A DNA stretch of 64,000 bases from Microbacteriaceae bacterium (GCA_024639845.1 JAHEGG010000005.1:224724-288723), one strand, 5' to 3'. Shown: positions 27,371 through 38,053, numbered from the stretch's first letter. Translations and numbers: made by a program. Notes: generated by a model not told the origin, from the sequence alone.

Positions 27371-29023
27371 CTATTTCTGACGAGCTGCCATTCGCGCCTC
27401 GCGACGCAGTTTCTGTTCGGCTGGATCAGGCACAGGAACGGCCGATAAGAGCATCCGAGTGTATTCGTCTTGAGGGTTTCGCAGAATCTGGTCACGCACA
27501 CCAACTTCAACGAGTCTTCCATGCTGCATCACAGCGATTCGGTGAGCAAGAATTTCGACCACGGCGATGTCGTGGCTAATGAAAAGACAGGCGAATTTGA
27601 GTTGCTCTTGAATTTCTTGCAGAAGATCTAGGAAGCGAGCCTGAATCGACACGTCGAGAGCAGAAGTGGGTTCGTCGGCGATGAGGATGTCAGGGTTTAG
27701 GGCCAGGGCTCGTGCAATGCCAACGCGCTGACGCTGTCCACCCGAGAGTTCGTGTGGGTAGCGGTTGCGGTATGAGCGAGGGAGCTCAACGCGGTCGAGC
27801 AGGTCTTCGACCATTCTGTTCAACTCGTCACCCTTGGCAATCTTGGCCAAGAACAACGGTTCGCCGATGCTTTCACCGATAGGCAAACGAGGGTTTAGTG
27901 ACGAAGCTGGGTCTTGGAACACGATGCCGGTGTGCTTGCGGATGTCTTGAAGTTGCTTGAGCGTTGAGCCCGCAATTTCTTTGCCGGCAACGCGAATCGA
28001 ACCGCTCTTGACGGGCAGCAAGCCGATGGCTGCGCGACCGATAGTGGTTTTACCCGAGCCGGACTCACCTACGAGACCCAGAATTTCGCCAGGGAATATT
28101 TCGAGCGAGATGTCTTTTGCGGCAACGAAGGCGGGTATGCGGCCGCGCTTCGGATATTCGATTACCACGTCGGTGAGCTTCAGAATCGGCTCTACGTTGG
28201 TTGGCACGGCGGCACGAGTTGGCACGGAACCAAGCTTTGGCACCGCGGCAAGCAGCGACTGGGTGTAGGGGTGCTGCGGTCGGTTGAAGATTTGGTCAGC
28301 GGTGCCCTGTTCCACGGTCAGGCCATCCTTCATAACAAGGATGCGATCTGCAAGGTCAGCGACAACGCCCATGTCGTGCGTAATCAGAAGTACAGCCGAG
28401 TTCAAACGGTCCTTCAGGTTTCGCATAAGGTCGATAATCTCGGCTTGAACTGTTACGTCTAGCGCGGTGGTCGGCTCGTCCGCGATAAGCAGAGCTGGGT
28501 CACAGGCAAGTGACTGCGCGATCATCGCACGCTGACGCTGACCGCCGGAAAGCTGGTGCGGGTATTTGTCAATCGACTTTTCAGGGTTTGGAATCTCAAC
28601 CATTTCCAAAAGTTCCACCGCACGCTTGCGAGCAGCAACCGTGGTCATGTCGAAGTGAGTACGAAGGGTCTCAACAATCTGGAAACCAATTGTGTAAACG
28701 GGGTTAAGTGCGGTCATCGGCTCTTGGAAGATGTAGGCGACCTCTTTGCCTCGGAAAGAGCGGATGGTTTTGTTTGGCGCATCGAGCATCTCGACGCCCT
28801 TCACCTTGACCGATCCCGAGGTGCGAGCGTTCGACGCCAGGAGACTCATCAAACCCATCGACGAAGACGACTTGCCCGAACCGGACTCACCCACGATGGC
28901 GAGAACCTCACCGGGAGCAACCTGGTAGTTCATGTCGATGGCAGCTGGGTACCAGACGCCATCAACCCAGAACTCCACGTTGTAGTTCTCTACTTTGAGA
29001 ATTGGCTCGACGTTTTGAGTCAC
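27371..29023 (-). CDS. Peptide ABC transporter, fused double ATP-binding protein (DppD-DppF type)
   Basis: About 550 residues from a GTG at 29023 (frame open to 29116, but without homology). Two ABC domains in tandem: Walker A GESGSGKSSSSMG with LSGGQRQRAMIAQSL and ADEPTTALD, then GESGSGKTTIGRAA with LSGGQRQRVGIARAL and ADEPTSALD. Each is followed by the oligopeptide-type C-terminal region (HPYTQSLLAAVP, NPQDEYTRMLLSAVP). Powers import through the permeases encoded upstream. Confidence 0.93.
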   Translation of the reverse strand: MTQNVEPILKVENYNVEFWVDGVWYPAAIDMNYQVAPGEVLAIVGESGSGKSSSSMGLMSLLASNARTSGSVKVKGVEMLDAPNKTIRSFRGKEVAYIFQEPMTALNPVYTIGFQIVETLRTHFDMTTVAARKRAVELLEMVEIPNPEKSIDKYPHQLSGGQRQRAMIAQSLACDPALLIADEPTTALDVTVQAEIIDLMRNLKDRLNSAVLLITHDMGVVADLADRILVMKDGLTVEQGTADQIFNRPQHPYTQSLLAAVPKLGSVPTRAAVPTNVEPILKLTDVVIEYPKRGRIPAFVAAKDISLEIFPGEILGLVGESGSGKTTIGRAAIGLLPVKSGSIRVAGKEIAGSTLKQLQDIRKHTGIVFQDPASSLNPRLPIGESIGEPLFLAKIAKGDELNRMVEDLLDRVELPRSYRNRYPHELSGGQRQRVGIARALALNPDILIADEPTSALDVSIQARFLDLLQEIQEQLKFACLFISHDIAVVEILAHRIAVMQHGRLVEVGVRDQILRNPQDEYTRMLLSAVPVPDPAEQKLRREARMAARQK

Positions 29024-29079
29024 GATCTCTACTTTCCTTCTACTGACGGAGACTTTGCTGACAGTGGCAGAATGGTCAG

Positions 29080-29667
29080 GTGACCAACCTCCACCGAATT
29101 CGACCCACATCCGCACTCGTCATGGCGGGCGTGGCCTTTTTCTTGGAACTTCTGTTCGCTGTTCAGGTCATTTTCTTTGGTGATGGCAGCTGGGTGGTTC
29201 AAGCCGGCCTGATCTTGAGCACAGCATCCCTGACCTGGAGCCTGTTCGTCAGACCGCAAATATTGATTTTCGACGAGGGCATCACCATTGTGAATCCTTT
29301 CGCGACAACAACCTTCGGTTGGGCCGATGTCGAGAGTATTGAAACTCAATACGCGTTCACCGTTGAAAGCACTAAGGGCCGAGTCGTGGCTTGGGCTGCA
29401 CCCGCACCCGGACGGTACCATGCCAGAAACCTGCACATCACCGAGCTCAAGGGCGTCGAATACGACAGAGACTTCGGACTGAGACCCGGAGATTCCCCCA
29501 GAAGTCAATCCGGAGCAGCAGCTCACGTTGCTCGCACTAGGCTTTTGCAGTTTCGAAAGTTCAAGAAGATTTCGTCGGTCGCGTGCAGCAGACGCCTCGA
29601 CTATGCCGGCATGGCCCTGACGGGTTTCAGCCTCACGTTCTTGGCGCTCGGATATCTGCTGGGTTGA
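29080..29667 (+). CDS. PH-domain membrane protein, opposite strand inside the dpp block
   Basis: 195 residues from GTG at 29080. Two hydrophobic segments near the N-terminus (SALVMAGVAFFLELLFAVQVIFF; VVQAGLILSTASLTWSLFV), a small PH-like beta region (ILIFDEGITIVNPFATTTFGWADVESIE) and a C-terminal hydrophobic helix. Small bacterial PH-domain membrane proteins of this layout are common in actinobacteria with unknown function. It lies in the 665-bp gap between the permease and ATPase genes, antisense to them. The opposite-strand open frame 29029-29670 is low-complexity without hydrophobic pattern and is rejected. Confidence 0.78.
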   Translation: MTNLHRIRPTSALVMAGVAFFLELLFAVQVIFFGDGSWVVQAGLILSTASLTWSLFVRPQILIFDEGITIVNPFATTTFGWADVESIETQYAFTVESTKGRVVAWAAPAPGRYHARNLHITELKGVEYDRDFGLRPGDSPRSQSGAAAHVARTRLLQFRKFKKISSVACSRRLDYAGMALTGFSLTFLALGYLLG

Positions 29668-29688
29668 CAACGCTTCTGCTTTCTTGAC

Positions 29689-30759
29689 TTAGTTGCCTGC
29701 GGTCACCGCACGTTGGCGGTCTTTCTTCGTGATGCGGCGACGTTGACGAGGATCGAAAGCATCGCGCAGCCCGTCACCGATGAAGTTGATGCAAAGTGCA
29801 ATCGAAATGATGAACAGACCAGGCCACCAGAACAACCATGGCCGGGTTGCAAACGAATCTTGGTAGGTACTGATCAACGAACCTAACGAAACGTCTGGCG
29901 CAACAACACCGAAACCAAGGAACGAAAGACCGGTTTCAAGGAGAATTGCTCCAGACATCGACAAGGTCACCGAAACGATGATGATTCCAACCGCGTTCGG
30001 CAAAATGTGCTTGAAGATAATGCGCTTGTTGCTAGCTCCAGCAACTCGAGCGGCATCCACGAATTCGCGTTCACGCAAACTCAAGAACTCGCCTCGAACC
30101 AATCTCGCCAGACCAGTCCATGAGAATAAACCGAGATAGAGACCGAGAACCACGACTCCGAGGTTTCCGACCTTGTAACCGATAACGGCACCGATGATGA
30201 TGGCTGGGATGGTGATGATGAGGTCTGTCAGTCGCATCAGGAAACCGTCGAGACGACCGCGGAAGTAGCCAGCTATGGCGCCGACCACGGTACCGATGAT
30301 GCCACCCATACCTCCGATGATGAGCATGACCATGATGGACTGTTCGGTTCCACGCATGACGAGCGCAAAGTAGTCTCGGCCGATGTCGTCTTGACCGAAC
30401 GGGTGGTCGCCCAAACCGAACTCAGGAGCGAATGGGTTGAGTTGAAGGGTTGGACAACCAGTAGCGCCATCATCGCAGACACCATCGCCGTAGCGGAGAT
30501 CGGATAGGTCGGTGATTCCGTAGTGCCACCAGCCGGGGATGCTGATCGGCTGCTTTTCGGTGCCGAGGTGCAAGCCCGACGCCGAGTAGGTGAACAGCAC
30601 GATGAAGATCAAGGTAACCAAGGCGATCATTGCACCGCGGTGGCGCACAAAGCGCTTGCGGACTAGTTGGCCCTGACTGAGCCCTTCGATTTCCTTGTTA
30701 GCAATTGCATTTTCGCCGGAACCGGCGACTTCGGTAGAAGTTTCATTCTTGTCAGTCAT
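29689..30759 (-). CDS. Peptide ABC transporter permease, DppC type
   Basis: 356 residues. N-terminal OppC-like segment with KRFVRHRGAMIALVTLIFIVLF, then six predicted membrane segments with the permease EAA loop EFVDAARVAGASNKRIIFKHILPNAVG. An extracytoplasmic stretch (GDGVCDDGATGCPTLQLNPF) carries two Cys that could form a disulfide. Follows dppB by 2 bp, so translationally coupled. Confidence 0.92.
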   Translation of the reverse strand: MTDKNETSTEVAGSGENAIANKEIEGLSQGQLVRKRFVRHRGAMIALVTLIFIVLFTYSASGLHLGTEKQPISIPGWWHYGITDLSDLRYGDGVCDDGATGCPTLQLNPFAPEFGLGDHPFGQDDIGRDYFALVMRGTEQSIMVMLIIGGMGGIIGTVVGAIAGYFRGRLDGFLMRLTDLIITIPAIIIGAVIGYKVGNLGVVVLGLYLGLFSWTGLARLVRGEFLSLREREFVDAARVAGASNKRIIFKHILPNAVGIIIVSVTLSMSGAILLETGLSFLGFGVVAPDVSLGSLISTYQDSFATRPWLFWWPGLFIISIALCINFIGDGLRDAFDPRQRRRITKKDRQRAVTAGN

Positions 30760-30761
30760 CG

Positions 30762-32321
30762 TTATTCTCCAGTTCCAACGCGAATGCGAGGGTCGAGGGC
30801 CGAGTAGAGCAGGTCAGAAATCAGATTGGCCGACACCGCCAGCGTTGCCGTGATGATGAACGTGCCCATCAGCAGGTTTAAGTCGAACGACACGATCGCT
30901 ACACGGAATAGAGTTCCCATACCGGTCCAACCGAAGACGCTCTCGGTAATAATCGCTCCGCCTAGGATGCCTGCGAAGTCCCAGGCCATCAGGGTCGTTA
31001 GTGGGATGAGCGAGTTACGGAATGCGTGACGCATGATCACAGTGCGCTCAGTCAAACCCTTGGCTCGAGCTGTGCGAATGTAGTCCATGTTCAAAACTTC
31101 GAGCAAGTTGCCGCGGGTATATCGCACGTAGCCAGCGAACGAAATGATAGTTAGCGCGATGGTCGGCAGAATAATGTGGAGCGCGGAGTCCAGAGAACCG
31201 AGCCAGAAATCTGGTTCCTCGTCTAGCTGGAGCGCGATCATGTCATTTGTTTGACCAATGGTCGGGATCGGCCTGTAAGAAACGAAGTCGTTTGCTACAT
31301 AGACGTTCCACTCCTGCATGAGTCTGTCGAGCAGAATCATGCCAGCGATAACCACGGCCGTGATTGTGCTGGTTCGCATAACTGGAGCACGATCCTCTTT
31401 TGCCCACAAGAACCCTGCGATCAATCCGACAATCACGGTTGCGACTGCAAGCCCAACAAGTATCCAGCCGTTCACATTCTTGGTTAGAACTTGTTGAATC
31501 GGATAATAAATCGCCAGACCAACCAACACCATCGTGATCGAAGCGTTTCGCGCTGGTTTGTTAGCCAGACCAGTGGAGGCGGTCGTGATTAGAAGTGCGG
31601 TGGCAAGACCGGCAACGCCGATGAAGACTGGGCCTAGAACTGGGTTTCTGAACCAGTCGATCGACGACAAGGCCCACAGAAGAAGTGTTGACGAGCTGAA
31701 TGCAGAAGCCGAAACAATCGCTATTCTGCGCAAGTCACCACCGATGACTCCCGCCCAAAATATCGCCGAAACTATTCCTATTCCAATCAACCAGACCGGA
31801 TCTATCACTGGATTCGCCAGCCAGTCGTTGAAACCAATCGAAAGGTATTGCTTTAGCAGGACGGCAACCCAGAAGATTGGCAGCGAGAAGAACAAGAATG
31901 ATACGAACGTCACCGCGTAATCAAAGCGGCTGTACTGACGAAGAGCGGTAATGACACCGATGGTGATGCCGAGAACGATTGCCAGGATGGTCGCGGCTAG
32001 CACGAGACGAATGGTGGTTGGAATGGCGTTTCCGATGGCCTCGGCAACGCTCTGACCGGTTCGGGCGTCACCCATTTGCAGGTTTCCCCATAGGCCGCTG
32101 ACGATGCCGCCGAGCCATTTGAAGAATCGGATAGGTGGCGGGGTGTTCAAATCCAGTTGACGGATGAGCGCCTGCATTGTTTGAAACTTCTTGGGATCCG
32201 AACTCAGTTTGATCTCTTCAAGGGGGTCACCAGCGATGGCTTCGAGGTTATAAACGAAGAAGCTTGAAGCCAGCAAGATAACTAGCAACTGAGCGATTCT
32301 TCGACTCAAATAGGTCAACAT
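30762..32321 (-). CDS. Peptide ABC transporter permease, DppB type with internal insertion
   Basis: 519 residues, about 180 longer than usual DppB (300-340). The N-terminus (YLSRRIAQLLVILLASSFFVY), the helix VLAATILAIVLGITIGVI, and the EAA loop DYIRTARAKGLTERTVIMRHAFRNSLIP are standard. Residues about 175-365 form an extra hydrophobic block of around six segments (WLIGIGIVSAIFWAGVIGG, NVNGWILVGLAVATVIVG and others) between the second and third core regions. Not an assembly break: the frame is continuous. Confidence 0.88.
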   Translation of the reverse strand: MLTYLSRRIAQLLVILLASSFFVYNLEAIAGDPLEEIKLSSDPKKFQTMQALIRQLDLNTPPPIRFFKWLGGIVSGLWGNLQMGDARTGQSVAEAIGNAIPTTIRLVLAATILAIVLGITIGVITALRQYSRFDYAVTFVSFLFFSLPIFWVAVLLKQYLSIGFNDWLANPVIDPVWLIGIGIVSAIFWAGVIGGDLRRIAIVSASAFSSSTLLLWALSSIDWFRNPVLGPVFIGVAGLATALLITTASTGLANKPARNASITMVLVGLAIYYPIQQVLTKNVNGWILVGLAVATVIVGLIAGFLWAKEDRAPVMRTSTITAVVIAGMILLDRLMQEWNVYVANDFVSYRPIPTIGQTNDMIALQLDEEPDFWLGSLDSALHIILPTIALTIISFAGYVRYTRGNLLEVLNMDYIRTARAKGLTERTVIMRHAFRNSLIPLTTLMAWDFAGILGGAIITESVFGWTGMGTLFRVAIVSFDLNLLMGTFIITATLAVSANLISDLLYSALDPRIRVGTGE

Positions 32322-32437
32322 GTTTGGCCTTCCGTCACTTCTGTGTGACTATGCGATTCAAGGTTGAATCGATTTGAACATTGGAAGTAAGTCTACTTAT
32401 TTTTGTGTGAATCATTTTGGTTTATGCGAACAAAAAA

Positions 32438-32469
32438 GAATGGCACCCGGATCGCTCCGGGTGCCATTC
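32438..32469 (-). terminator. Intrinsic terminator after the 32503-34350 binding-protein gene
   Basis: Arms GAATGGCACCCGG and CCGGGTGCCATTC with a 6-nt loop, a perfect 13-bp stem. On the minus strand it is followed by TTTTTTG, so it works for minus-strand transcription. It lies 34 bp after the binding-protein stop and 117 bp before the dppB start, so partial read-through could give more binding protein than permease. Confidence 0.85.
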
Positions 32470-32502
32470 CTAGTTGTTTTGTACTAAGAACCTAAGCGGC
32501 TA

Positions 32503-34350
32503 TTAGTACTTCCACTCCCAGTAGTTCCAAACGATGTTTGGAGTTAGTGGGGCCGGCTTCACATTCTTCAGTGCCGAGTTGTAAGCGGTCACTGCAGGGT
32601 GTTGGAAGATCGGCAGGGATACTGCGTCATCGGCAAGTAGCTTCTCTGCAGCCTTGATGGTTGCAGTCACGTCCTTGTCGCTTAGCTTGGTCTCAAGCTT
32701 TGCGGTGAGCTTGTCCATTGCGGAGCTCTTGTAACCGATGAAGTTGTTTCCACCGTCGCCTTGGAAGTTCGCGTTGGTTCCAGTCTGTGAAACAGACGAT
32801 GGGCACCATGCGAAGAACGCAGCGTCGTAGGAATTTTCACCAAGGTGGCCTGACCAACCAGAGGTTCCACCAGCGTTGGTCAGGTTGAAGCCTGCCTTAG
32901 CAAGTTCGTTTTTGGCCAACTGGAACTCATTTGCACGACGGGTGTTCGAAGGCGCGCCCCAAAGCATGTTGATCGTGATCGACTTGCTTCCGGCCTTGGC
33001 CGACGGGTAGTACTTCTTGACCAGAGCCAAGGCTGCAGCGGTGCGCTTTGCCTGGGTTCCACTGTCGTATACCGACTTGGTGTAGGCCGAAACCTCGTTG
33101 TAGCCAGTCTGACCTGGAAGCAGGAACGAGGAGTTGACAACAACTGCCTTGTCGTTCACTGGTGCAACCAGAGTGTCGATGATGCCTTCACGTGGGTAAG
33201 CCAGGAGGAACGCCTTGCGAAGAGCCTTCGACTTGGCGCTCATGCCAGCCCAAGGGCCAGTGTAGGTCTGGCCTTCTTCGCCGGTGCCGATGCGGAGGTC
33301 GACGTGCTCGAAGCAAGCGCTAACTCCACCCTTTACGGTCACGCCCTTCAGAGCCTCTAGAGCAGCTACGGCGTCAGCGGTTGGCTGGCCAGCGTAGATG
33401 TCAAGCTCCTTGTTTGCAAGTGCCTGGGCAGCAGCGGTGCTGTCGCCAATGAACTTGAATACAACGGTCTTCACGCCACCCGAAAGCTTTGGTCCGCTGT
33501 TGTACTTCGAGTTCACGGTCAGGGTTACCGACTGGTCTGCCACGGCGGACTTGACCAAGAAACCACCGTTTCCGACGAACAGAAGTTCGTTGGTCGAGTC
33601 GCTGACAGTCTTGATGTTGTAGTCGTTGCTCCAGACGTCACCAATCTTCTTCAGAAGAGTGGTGTCCTTGCTGTTGAACGCAGCCAAGAATGCAGCCTTG
33701 TCGGCCTTGTTCTGGGTCAGGCTCTGAGCCGAGCTCTTGCCATTAGCCATCTGAACCAAGGTGTGGACAGGAGCTGGGCCAGGACCCATGATCGGCCAGT
33801 CAGGCTGGAACTCGTCGTAGCAGAGGGTCACAGACATCTTGTCACTCGAGAGTGCAGGAACACCCTTGATGTGGCTGTCGTATGGACCGCCGTAGAACGA
33901 GTTGAACGCAGGCAGCTTCTCGGTGTCAGCTGGGTCGCCGAGACCGGCATCCTTGCTGTACTGGCTGCTTGCAAGAACGTGGCTTAGAAGAAGGTCAACA
34001 CCATCGATTGGGGTGCCGTCTGACCAAACACGTCCTGGCTTAACGGTGTACTTAACCGCAAGGGCACAGCCGCTCTTGGTCACGATTCCGTAGGTACCAA
34101 AAGTGGTGTTGCGGATGAGGTTACGGTTGTCGTCGTAGTAAGCGAAGCCTGCACCAGTCAGGTAGCCAACATCGCTGTTGGTAACCAGGTTGGTTTCAGG
34201 AGTTCCGCTGTTGAACGACGTAAGCGCGTTGCTTTCGTGGATTACCACGAGGCTACGGGTTGCGGCTTCGGCTGGAGCAACCAAACCGGCTACGCCGAGG
34301 GCTCCTGCTGCAGCCACTGCCACCGCGCGAACGATGCGTGTTGCTTTCAT
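32503..34350 (-). CDS. ABC transporter substrate-binding protein, family 5
   Basis: 615 residues from ATG 34350, preceded by AAGGAG at 7 nt. Signal peptide MKATRIVRAVAVAAAGALGV ... APAEAA; no lipobox Cys is evident, so it may be secreted or anchored by other means. SBP family 5 body: YTVKPGRVWSDGTPIDGVDLLLSH, LRKAFLLAYPREGI. Repeated Lys/Ser-rich and Ala-rich composition. It stands upstream of the dppB-dppC-ATPase genes and is probably the principal binding protein, with strong expression expected from its RBS and dedicated terminator. Confidence 0.9.
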   Translation of the reverse strand: MKATRIVRAVAVAAAGALGVAGLVAPAEAATRSLVVIHESNALTSFNSGTPETNLVTNSDVGYLTGAGFAYYDDNRNLIRNTTFGTYGIVTKSGCALAVKYTVKPGRVWSDGTPIDGVDLLLSHVLASSQYSKDAGLGDPADTEKLPAFNSFYGGPYDSHIKGVPALSSDKMSVTLCYDEFQPDWPIMGPGPAPVHTLVQMANGKSSAQSLTQNKADKAAFLAAFNSKDTTLLKKIGDVWSNDYNIKTVSDSTNELLFVGNGGFLVKSAVADQSVTLTVNSKYNSGPKLSGGVKTVVFKFIGDSTAAAQALANKELDIYAGQPTADAVAALEALKGVTVKGGVSACFEHVDLRIGTGEEGQTYTGPWAGMSAKSKALRKAFLLAYPREGIIDTLVAPVNDKAVVVNSSFLLPGQTGYNEVSAYTKSVYDSGTQAKRTAAALALVKKYYPSAKAGSKSITINMLWGAPSNTRRANEFQLAKNELAKAGFNLTNAGGTSGWSGHLGENSYDAAFFAWCPSSVSQTGTNANFQGDGGNNFIGYKSSAMDKLTAKLETKLSDKDVTATIKAAEKLLADDAVSLPIFQHPAVTAYNSALKNVKPAPLTPNIVWNYWEWKY

Positions 34351-34385
34351 TAATATCTCCTTTTTGAGCAAAGGCCAGATGGAGA

Positions 34386-34403
34386 TGTAGGCAAACGCTT
34401 ACA
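34386..34403. promoter_or_regulatory. Dyad TGTANGC-N4-GCNTACA upstream of the binding-protein gene
   Basis: Minus strand TGTAAGCGTTTGCCTACA, 36 bp before the start of the family 5 binding protein. The arms pair symmetrically and the AAGCGTTTGC core resembles LacI-family operators. It could mediate repression of the peptide transporter. No regulator gene is adjacent, so this is inference. Confidence 0.4.
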
Positions 34404-34577
34404 GCCAACACCCGACCTTGGGTAACTCTTACATTAGAGCCAAAAATGCACCTTCACACAAAAAATTTAGTTTTGTGGCAATTTGTAACATTCCCGTTAC
34501 TTTCATAAGGCAGCCGCGACTGGCTCGACCAGCCTGGGATTCGACGTTCGTGCACCGCCCGCTGATAACTTAAAGTC

Positions 34578-35228
34578 ATGAGCGCGACACTCGATCTGCT
34601 TGCCCTAGGCTTCACCGCCGGGCTTGCGTTGGCCATCCCGGTCGGGCCGATGGCGCTGCTGCTAGTCGACACCACGCTGCGCCAGGGACTTCGCATCGGG
34701 GTCGCGGGGGCATTGGCGATGGCATCGGTCGATGCGGGCTACGCAGTAGTTGTGTTTCTTGCGGGATCGTTTGTGACGGGCATCCTTGGCGGTTTTGGAC
34801 TTTGGCTCAGTCTCGGTGGTGCACTGATTCTTTTGACCCTCGGATTGCAAACCATCTTTCGTGCTCTCAGGCCGAAATCTAGAGCGGATGCGGTTACCGG
34901 TTCGGAGAGAACTGCAACCTCGGCGTGGAGAACTTTCGGCAAGTTTGCCGGCGCAACGCTTGTGAATCCCCCGACCGCGCTTTACTTTTTAGCAATCACG
35001 CCAAGTCTCGCAGGCTTGGCCGAGTCTGACCCGCTCGGTGCGACCTTTGCCTTCGCCGCCGGAGTGTTCCTCGGCTCCGTGCTTTGGCAACAGGGGCTCG
35101 CACTTACCGGAGCAGTTATTCGCGGAATCACTACTCCACGGGTTCGCATCTGGCTCAGTTTGACCGGCGGCGCAATGATCGTCACACTCGCCTTGGTTCT
35201 TGCAGCTAAAGCACTGGGCGCGAACTAA
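34578..35228 (+). CDS. LysE/RhtB family exporter
   Basis: 216 residues, about six membrane segments. N-terminal [46 protein letters not shown] contains the family's P-GPM motif (x-G-P) and a conserved Asp in the DAGYA helix. LysE/ArgO-type carriers export basic amino acids and others; the exact substrate cannot be read. Its stop overlaps the gcvP stop on the other strand by 4 bp (CTAA). Confidence 0.86.
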   Translation: MSATLDLLALGFTAGLALAIPVGPMALLLVDTTLRQGLRIGVAGALAMASVDAGYAVVVFLAGSFVTGILGGFGLWLSLGGALILLTLGLQTIFRALRPKSRADAVTGSERTATSAWRTFGKFAGATLVNPPTALYFLAITPSLAGLAESDPLGATFAFAAGVFLGSVLWQQGLALTGAVIRGITTPRVRIWLSLTGGAMIVTLALVLAAKALGAN

Positions 35229-38053
35229 GCAAACGCTTCCGGGGGCGGGCAGGAGCAAACCAGATTACGGTCACCGTAGACCGAATCGATTCTTCGCACG
35301 ATAGGCCAATACTTATTGCGGTGCTGACCCGGTGCAGGGTAAACGGCCAGCTCGCGACTGTAAGGCTTGTTCCAATCGCCGATTACGAGCTTCGCGGTGT
35401 GGGGTGCGTTTCGAATTGGGTTGTCTGCCACTTCCCACTCCCCCGATTGCACCCGATCGATTTCACTCTTGATTGCGATCATCGCGTCAACGAAACGATC
35501 AAGTTCATCGAGAGGTTCGCTTTCAGTCGGTTCGATCATCAAAGTTCCTGCGACGGGGAACGACATGGTGGGGGCATGGAATCCGTAGTCGATTAGTCGC
35601 TTGGCGATGTCATCAACTGTGACACCAGAATCCTTGGTGATGCCTCGAATGTCGATAATGCACTCGTGAGCCACAAGACCATCTTGGCCGGTGTATAGAA
35701 CTGGATAGTGCTCCTGAAGTTTGCGAGCAACATAGTTTGCCGAGAGCACCGCCCCGGCGGTTGCCTCTGCGAGACCGAGGTTGCCCATCATCCTGATGTA
35801 AGCCCAGGAAATAGGCAGGATGCTCGCCGAACCAAACGGTGCGGCCGAAATCGGGCCGAAGTCGGGCAGTTTTTCTTGGGACTGCGAGTGACCTGGCAAG
35901 AACGGTGCAAGGTGCGCGCGAGCCGCGACCGGCCCGACACCAGGGCCACCTCCACCGTGAGGGATGCAAAAAGTTTTGTGCAGGTTCAGATGGCTTACGT
36001 CGCCACCGAACTTTCCAAATTTGGCATAACCGACGACAGCGTTGGTGTTCGCACCATCGATGTAAACCTGCCCTCCGGCTGCGTGAACGCGGTCACAAAT
36101 GTCGACGATTGCTTCTTCATATACGCCGTGGGTTGATGGGTAGGTGACCATGAGCGCGCTGAGTCGATCGCCAGCCTCGGCGATCTTGCTCTTCAGGTCA
36201 TCAATCTCCACGTTGCCACTTTCATCGCAGGAAACGACTACCACCTGCATACCGGCAAGCACAGCCGATGCGGCGTTAGTGCCGTGCGCGCTCGATGGAA
36301 TCAGACAGACGGTGCGGTGCACATCTCCGCGCGAGAGATGATAACCGCGGATCGCCATGAGCCCAGCAAGTTCGCCCTGACTTCCAGCGTTTGGCTGCAG
36401 CGATACGGCGTCGTAACCGGTGACTTCACAGAGCCATTCGCTCAGTTGTTCAATCAATGCGAGGTAGCCGCGAGTGTCCTCGGCGGGAGCAAATGGGTGG
36501 ATGTTGCCGAACTCAGGCCAGGTCACGGCTTCCATTTCGGTCGTCGCGTTGAGCTTCATGGTGCAGGAGCCGAGCGGAATCATGCCTCGATCGAGTGCAT
36601 AGTCGTAGTCGGCCAGACGCTTGAGATAGCGAAGCATCGATGTTTCGCTGTGGTGCGAGTTGAATACCTCATGCGTGAGGTAGCTTGTGGCGCGCTCGAA
36701 CCCAGACAACCTTGAGTTGTCGTTTGCTAGAGAAACGGCCTCAGCGCCGAGAGCGTGAGCCACCTCGTTGAGTGTGCTCTCAGAGGTCGTTTCGTCGACC
36801 GAGATACCGATAGTTGAGTCGTCGACCTGGTGGAGTGTGATGCCGTGAGCGCGTGCCTTTTGCCAGATGGCAGAGGCATCCACGTTTAGAACTCGAATGG
36901 TGTCGAAGAACTGCGAGTGCTGTAGCGCCAGACCGGCGGCTTCCAGGGATGCGGCGAGCGCTGACGACTTGGCGTGAATTTCGCTCGCAATCGCCTTGAG
37001 TCCGTGAGGGCCGTGGTAAACCGCATACATGCCTGCCATGACGGCAAGCAAAACCTGAGCCGTGCAGATGTTGGAGGTGGCTCTTTCACGACGGATGTGC
37101 TGCTCGCGAGTCTGCAGGGTGAGACGGTATGCGGGGGCACCGTCAACGTCAACTGAAACGCCAACCAGGCGGCCAGGCATCGAACGCTCAAGATCTGCGC
37201 GCACCGCGAGGTAGCCGGCGTGCGGCCCACCGAAGCCCATCGGAACGCCAAAACGCTGGGTGGTGCCAACGGCGATATCCGCACCGAGTTCACCCGGAGC
37301 CTGAATAAGAGTGAGCGCCATCAGGTCGGCTGCAACAACTGCGAGCGCACCTTTTGCGTGTGCTGCCTCGGTCAGCGGCTCAAGAGCCACCAGTCGCCCA
37401 GAAGCGCCTGGGTACTGAACCACGATTCCGAAGAAGTCACCTTCGAGAGCTTCGGCACCCGCAGCGGCGTCGAAGTAGCGCAGCTGGATTCCCAAAGGTT
37501 CGGCACGGTGCTCCAGTAGGTCTTTGGTCTGCGGCAAGAGATCAACATCCGCAAAGAAAACCTGCGAGGTCACCGTTGATGCTCGTCTGGCAATCATCAT
37601 GGCCTCAACAACTGCTGTGCCTTCATCGAGCATCGAAGCGTTTGCAGTCTTCAGGCCCGTTAGATCTGTGACCATCGTCTGAAAGTTGATCAGCGCTTCG
37701 AGGCGACCTTGGCTGATTTCTGGCTGGTACGGCGTGTAAGCCGTGTACCACGACGGGTTTTCTAGAACATTGCGCTTAATCACACCTGGAACGTGAGTTG
37801 GGTAGTAACCCAGCCCGATCATCGAATGGGTTATGCGGTTGCGGTTTGCCAATTGGCGCAATTCGGCTAGCGCTTCGGCTTCGGATACCGGTTCTGGCAG
37901 GGCACCTTCGCCCTTGAAACGAATCACGCCAGGAACCGCTGCATCCATCAGCTGTTGAATGCTCGAGTAGCCGATTGCCTCAAGCATTTGTTGCTGGTCA
38001 GCTGCGGTGGTTCCGATGTGACGGTATTTGAAATCCTTGTGCGCGCTAGTCAT
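35225..38053 (-). CDS. gcvP: Glycine dehydrogenase (P-protein of the glycine cleavage system)
   Basis: 942 residues, single-chain GcvP. Decarboxylates glycine using PLP; the Schiff-base lysine is in [19 protein letters not shown]-terminus [15 protein letters not shown] and [40 protein letters not shown] are standard. It hands the aminomethyl group to GcvH. Third in gcvT-gcvH-gcvP, 4 bp after gcvH. Confidence 0.96.
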   Translation of the reverse strand: MTSAHKDFKYRHIGTTAADQQQMLEAIGYSSIQQLMDAAVPGVIRFKGEGALPEPVSEAEALAELRQLANRNRITHSMIGLGYYPTHVPGVIKRNVLENPSWYTAYTPYQPEISQGRLEALINFQTMVTDLTGLKTANASMLDEGTAVVEAMMIARRASTVTSQVFFADVDLLPQTKDLLEHRAEPLGIQLRYFDAAAGAEALEGDFFGIVVQYPGASGRLVALEPLTEAAHAKGALAVVAADLMALTLIQAPGELGADIAVGTTQRFGVPMGFGGPHAGYLAVRADLERSMPGRLVGVSVDVDGAPAYRLTLQTREQHIRRERATSNICTAQVLLAVMAGMYAVYHGPHGLKAIASEIHAKSSALAASLEAAGLALQHSQFFDTIRVLNVDASAIWQKARAHGITLHQVDDSTIGISVDETTSESTLNEVAHALGAEAVSLANDNSRLSGFERATSYLTHEVFNSHHSETSMLRYLKRLADYDYALDRGMIPLGSCTMKLNATTEMEAVTWPEFGNIHPFAPAEDTRGYLALIEQLSEWLCEVTGYDAVSLQPNAGSQGELAGLMAIRGYHLSRGDVHRTVCLIPSSAHGTNAASAVLAGMQVVVVSCDESGNVEIDDLKSKIAEAGDRLSALMVTYPSTHGVYEEAIVDICDRVHAAGGQVYIDGANTNAVVGYAKFGKFGGDVSHLNLHKTFCIPHGGGGPGVGPVAARAHLAPFLPGHSQSQEKLPDFGPISAAPFGSASILPISWAYIRMMGNLGLAEATAGAVLSANYVARKLQEHYPVLYTGQDGLVAHECIIDIRGITKDSGVTVDDIAKRLIDYGFHAPTMSFPVAGTLMIEPTESEPLDELDRFVDAMIAIKSEIDRVQSGEWEVADNPIRNAPHTAKLVIGDWNKPYSRELAVYPAPGQHRNKYWPIVRRIDSVYGDRNLVCSCPPPEAFA

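Noticed and set aside
29029..29670. Minus-strand open frame opposite the PH-domain gene
   Set aside because: Composition is Ser/Gly/Cys-rich without a hydrophobic or domain pattern; the plus-strand frame has clear membrane segments and a PH-like region.
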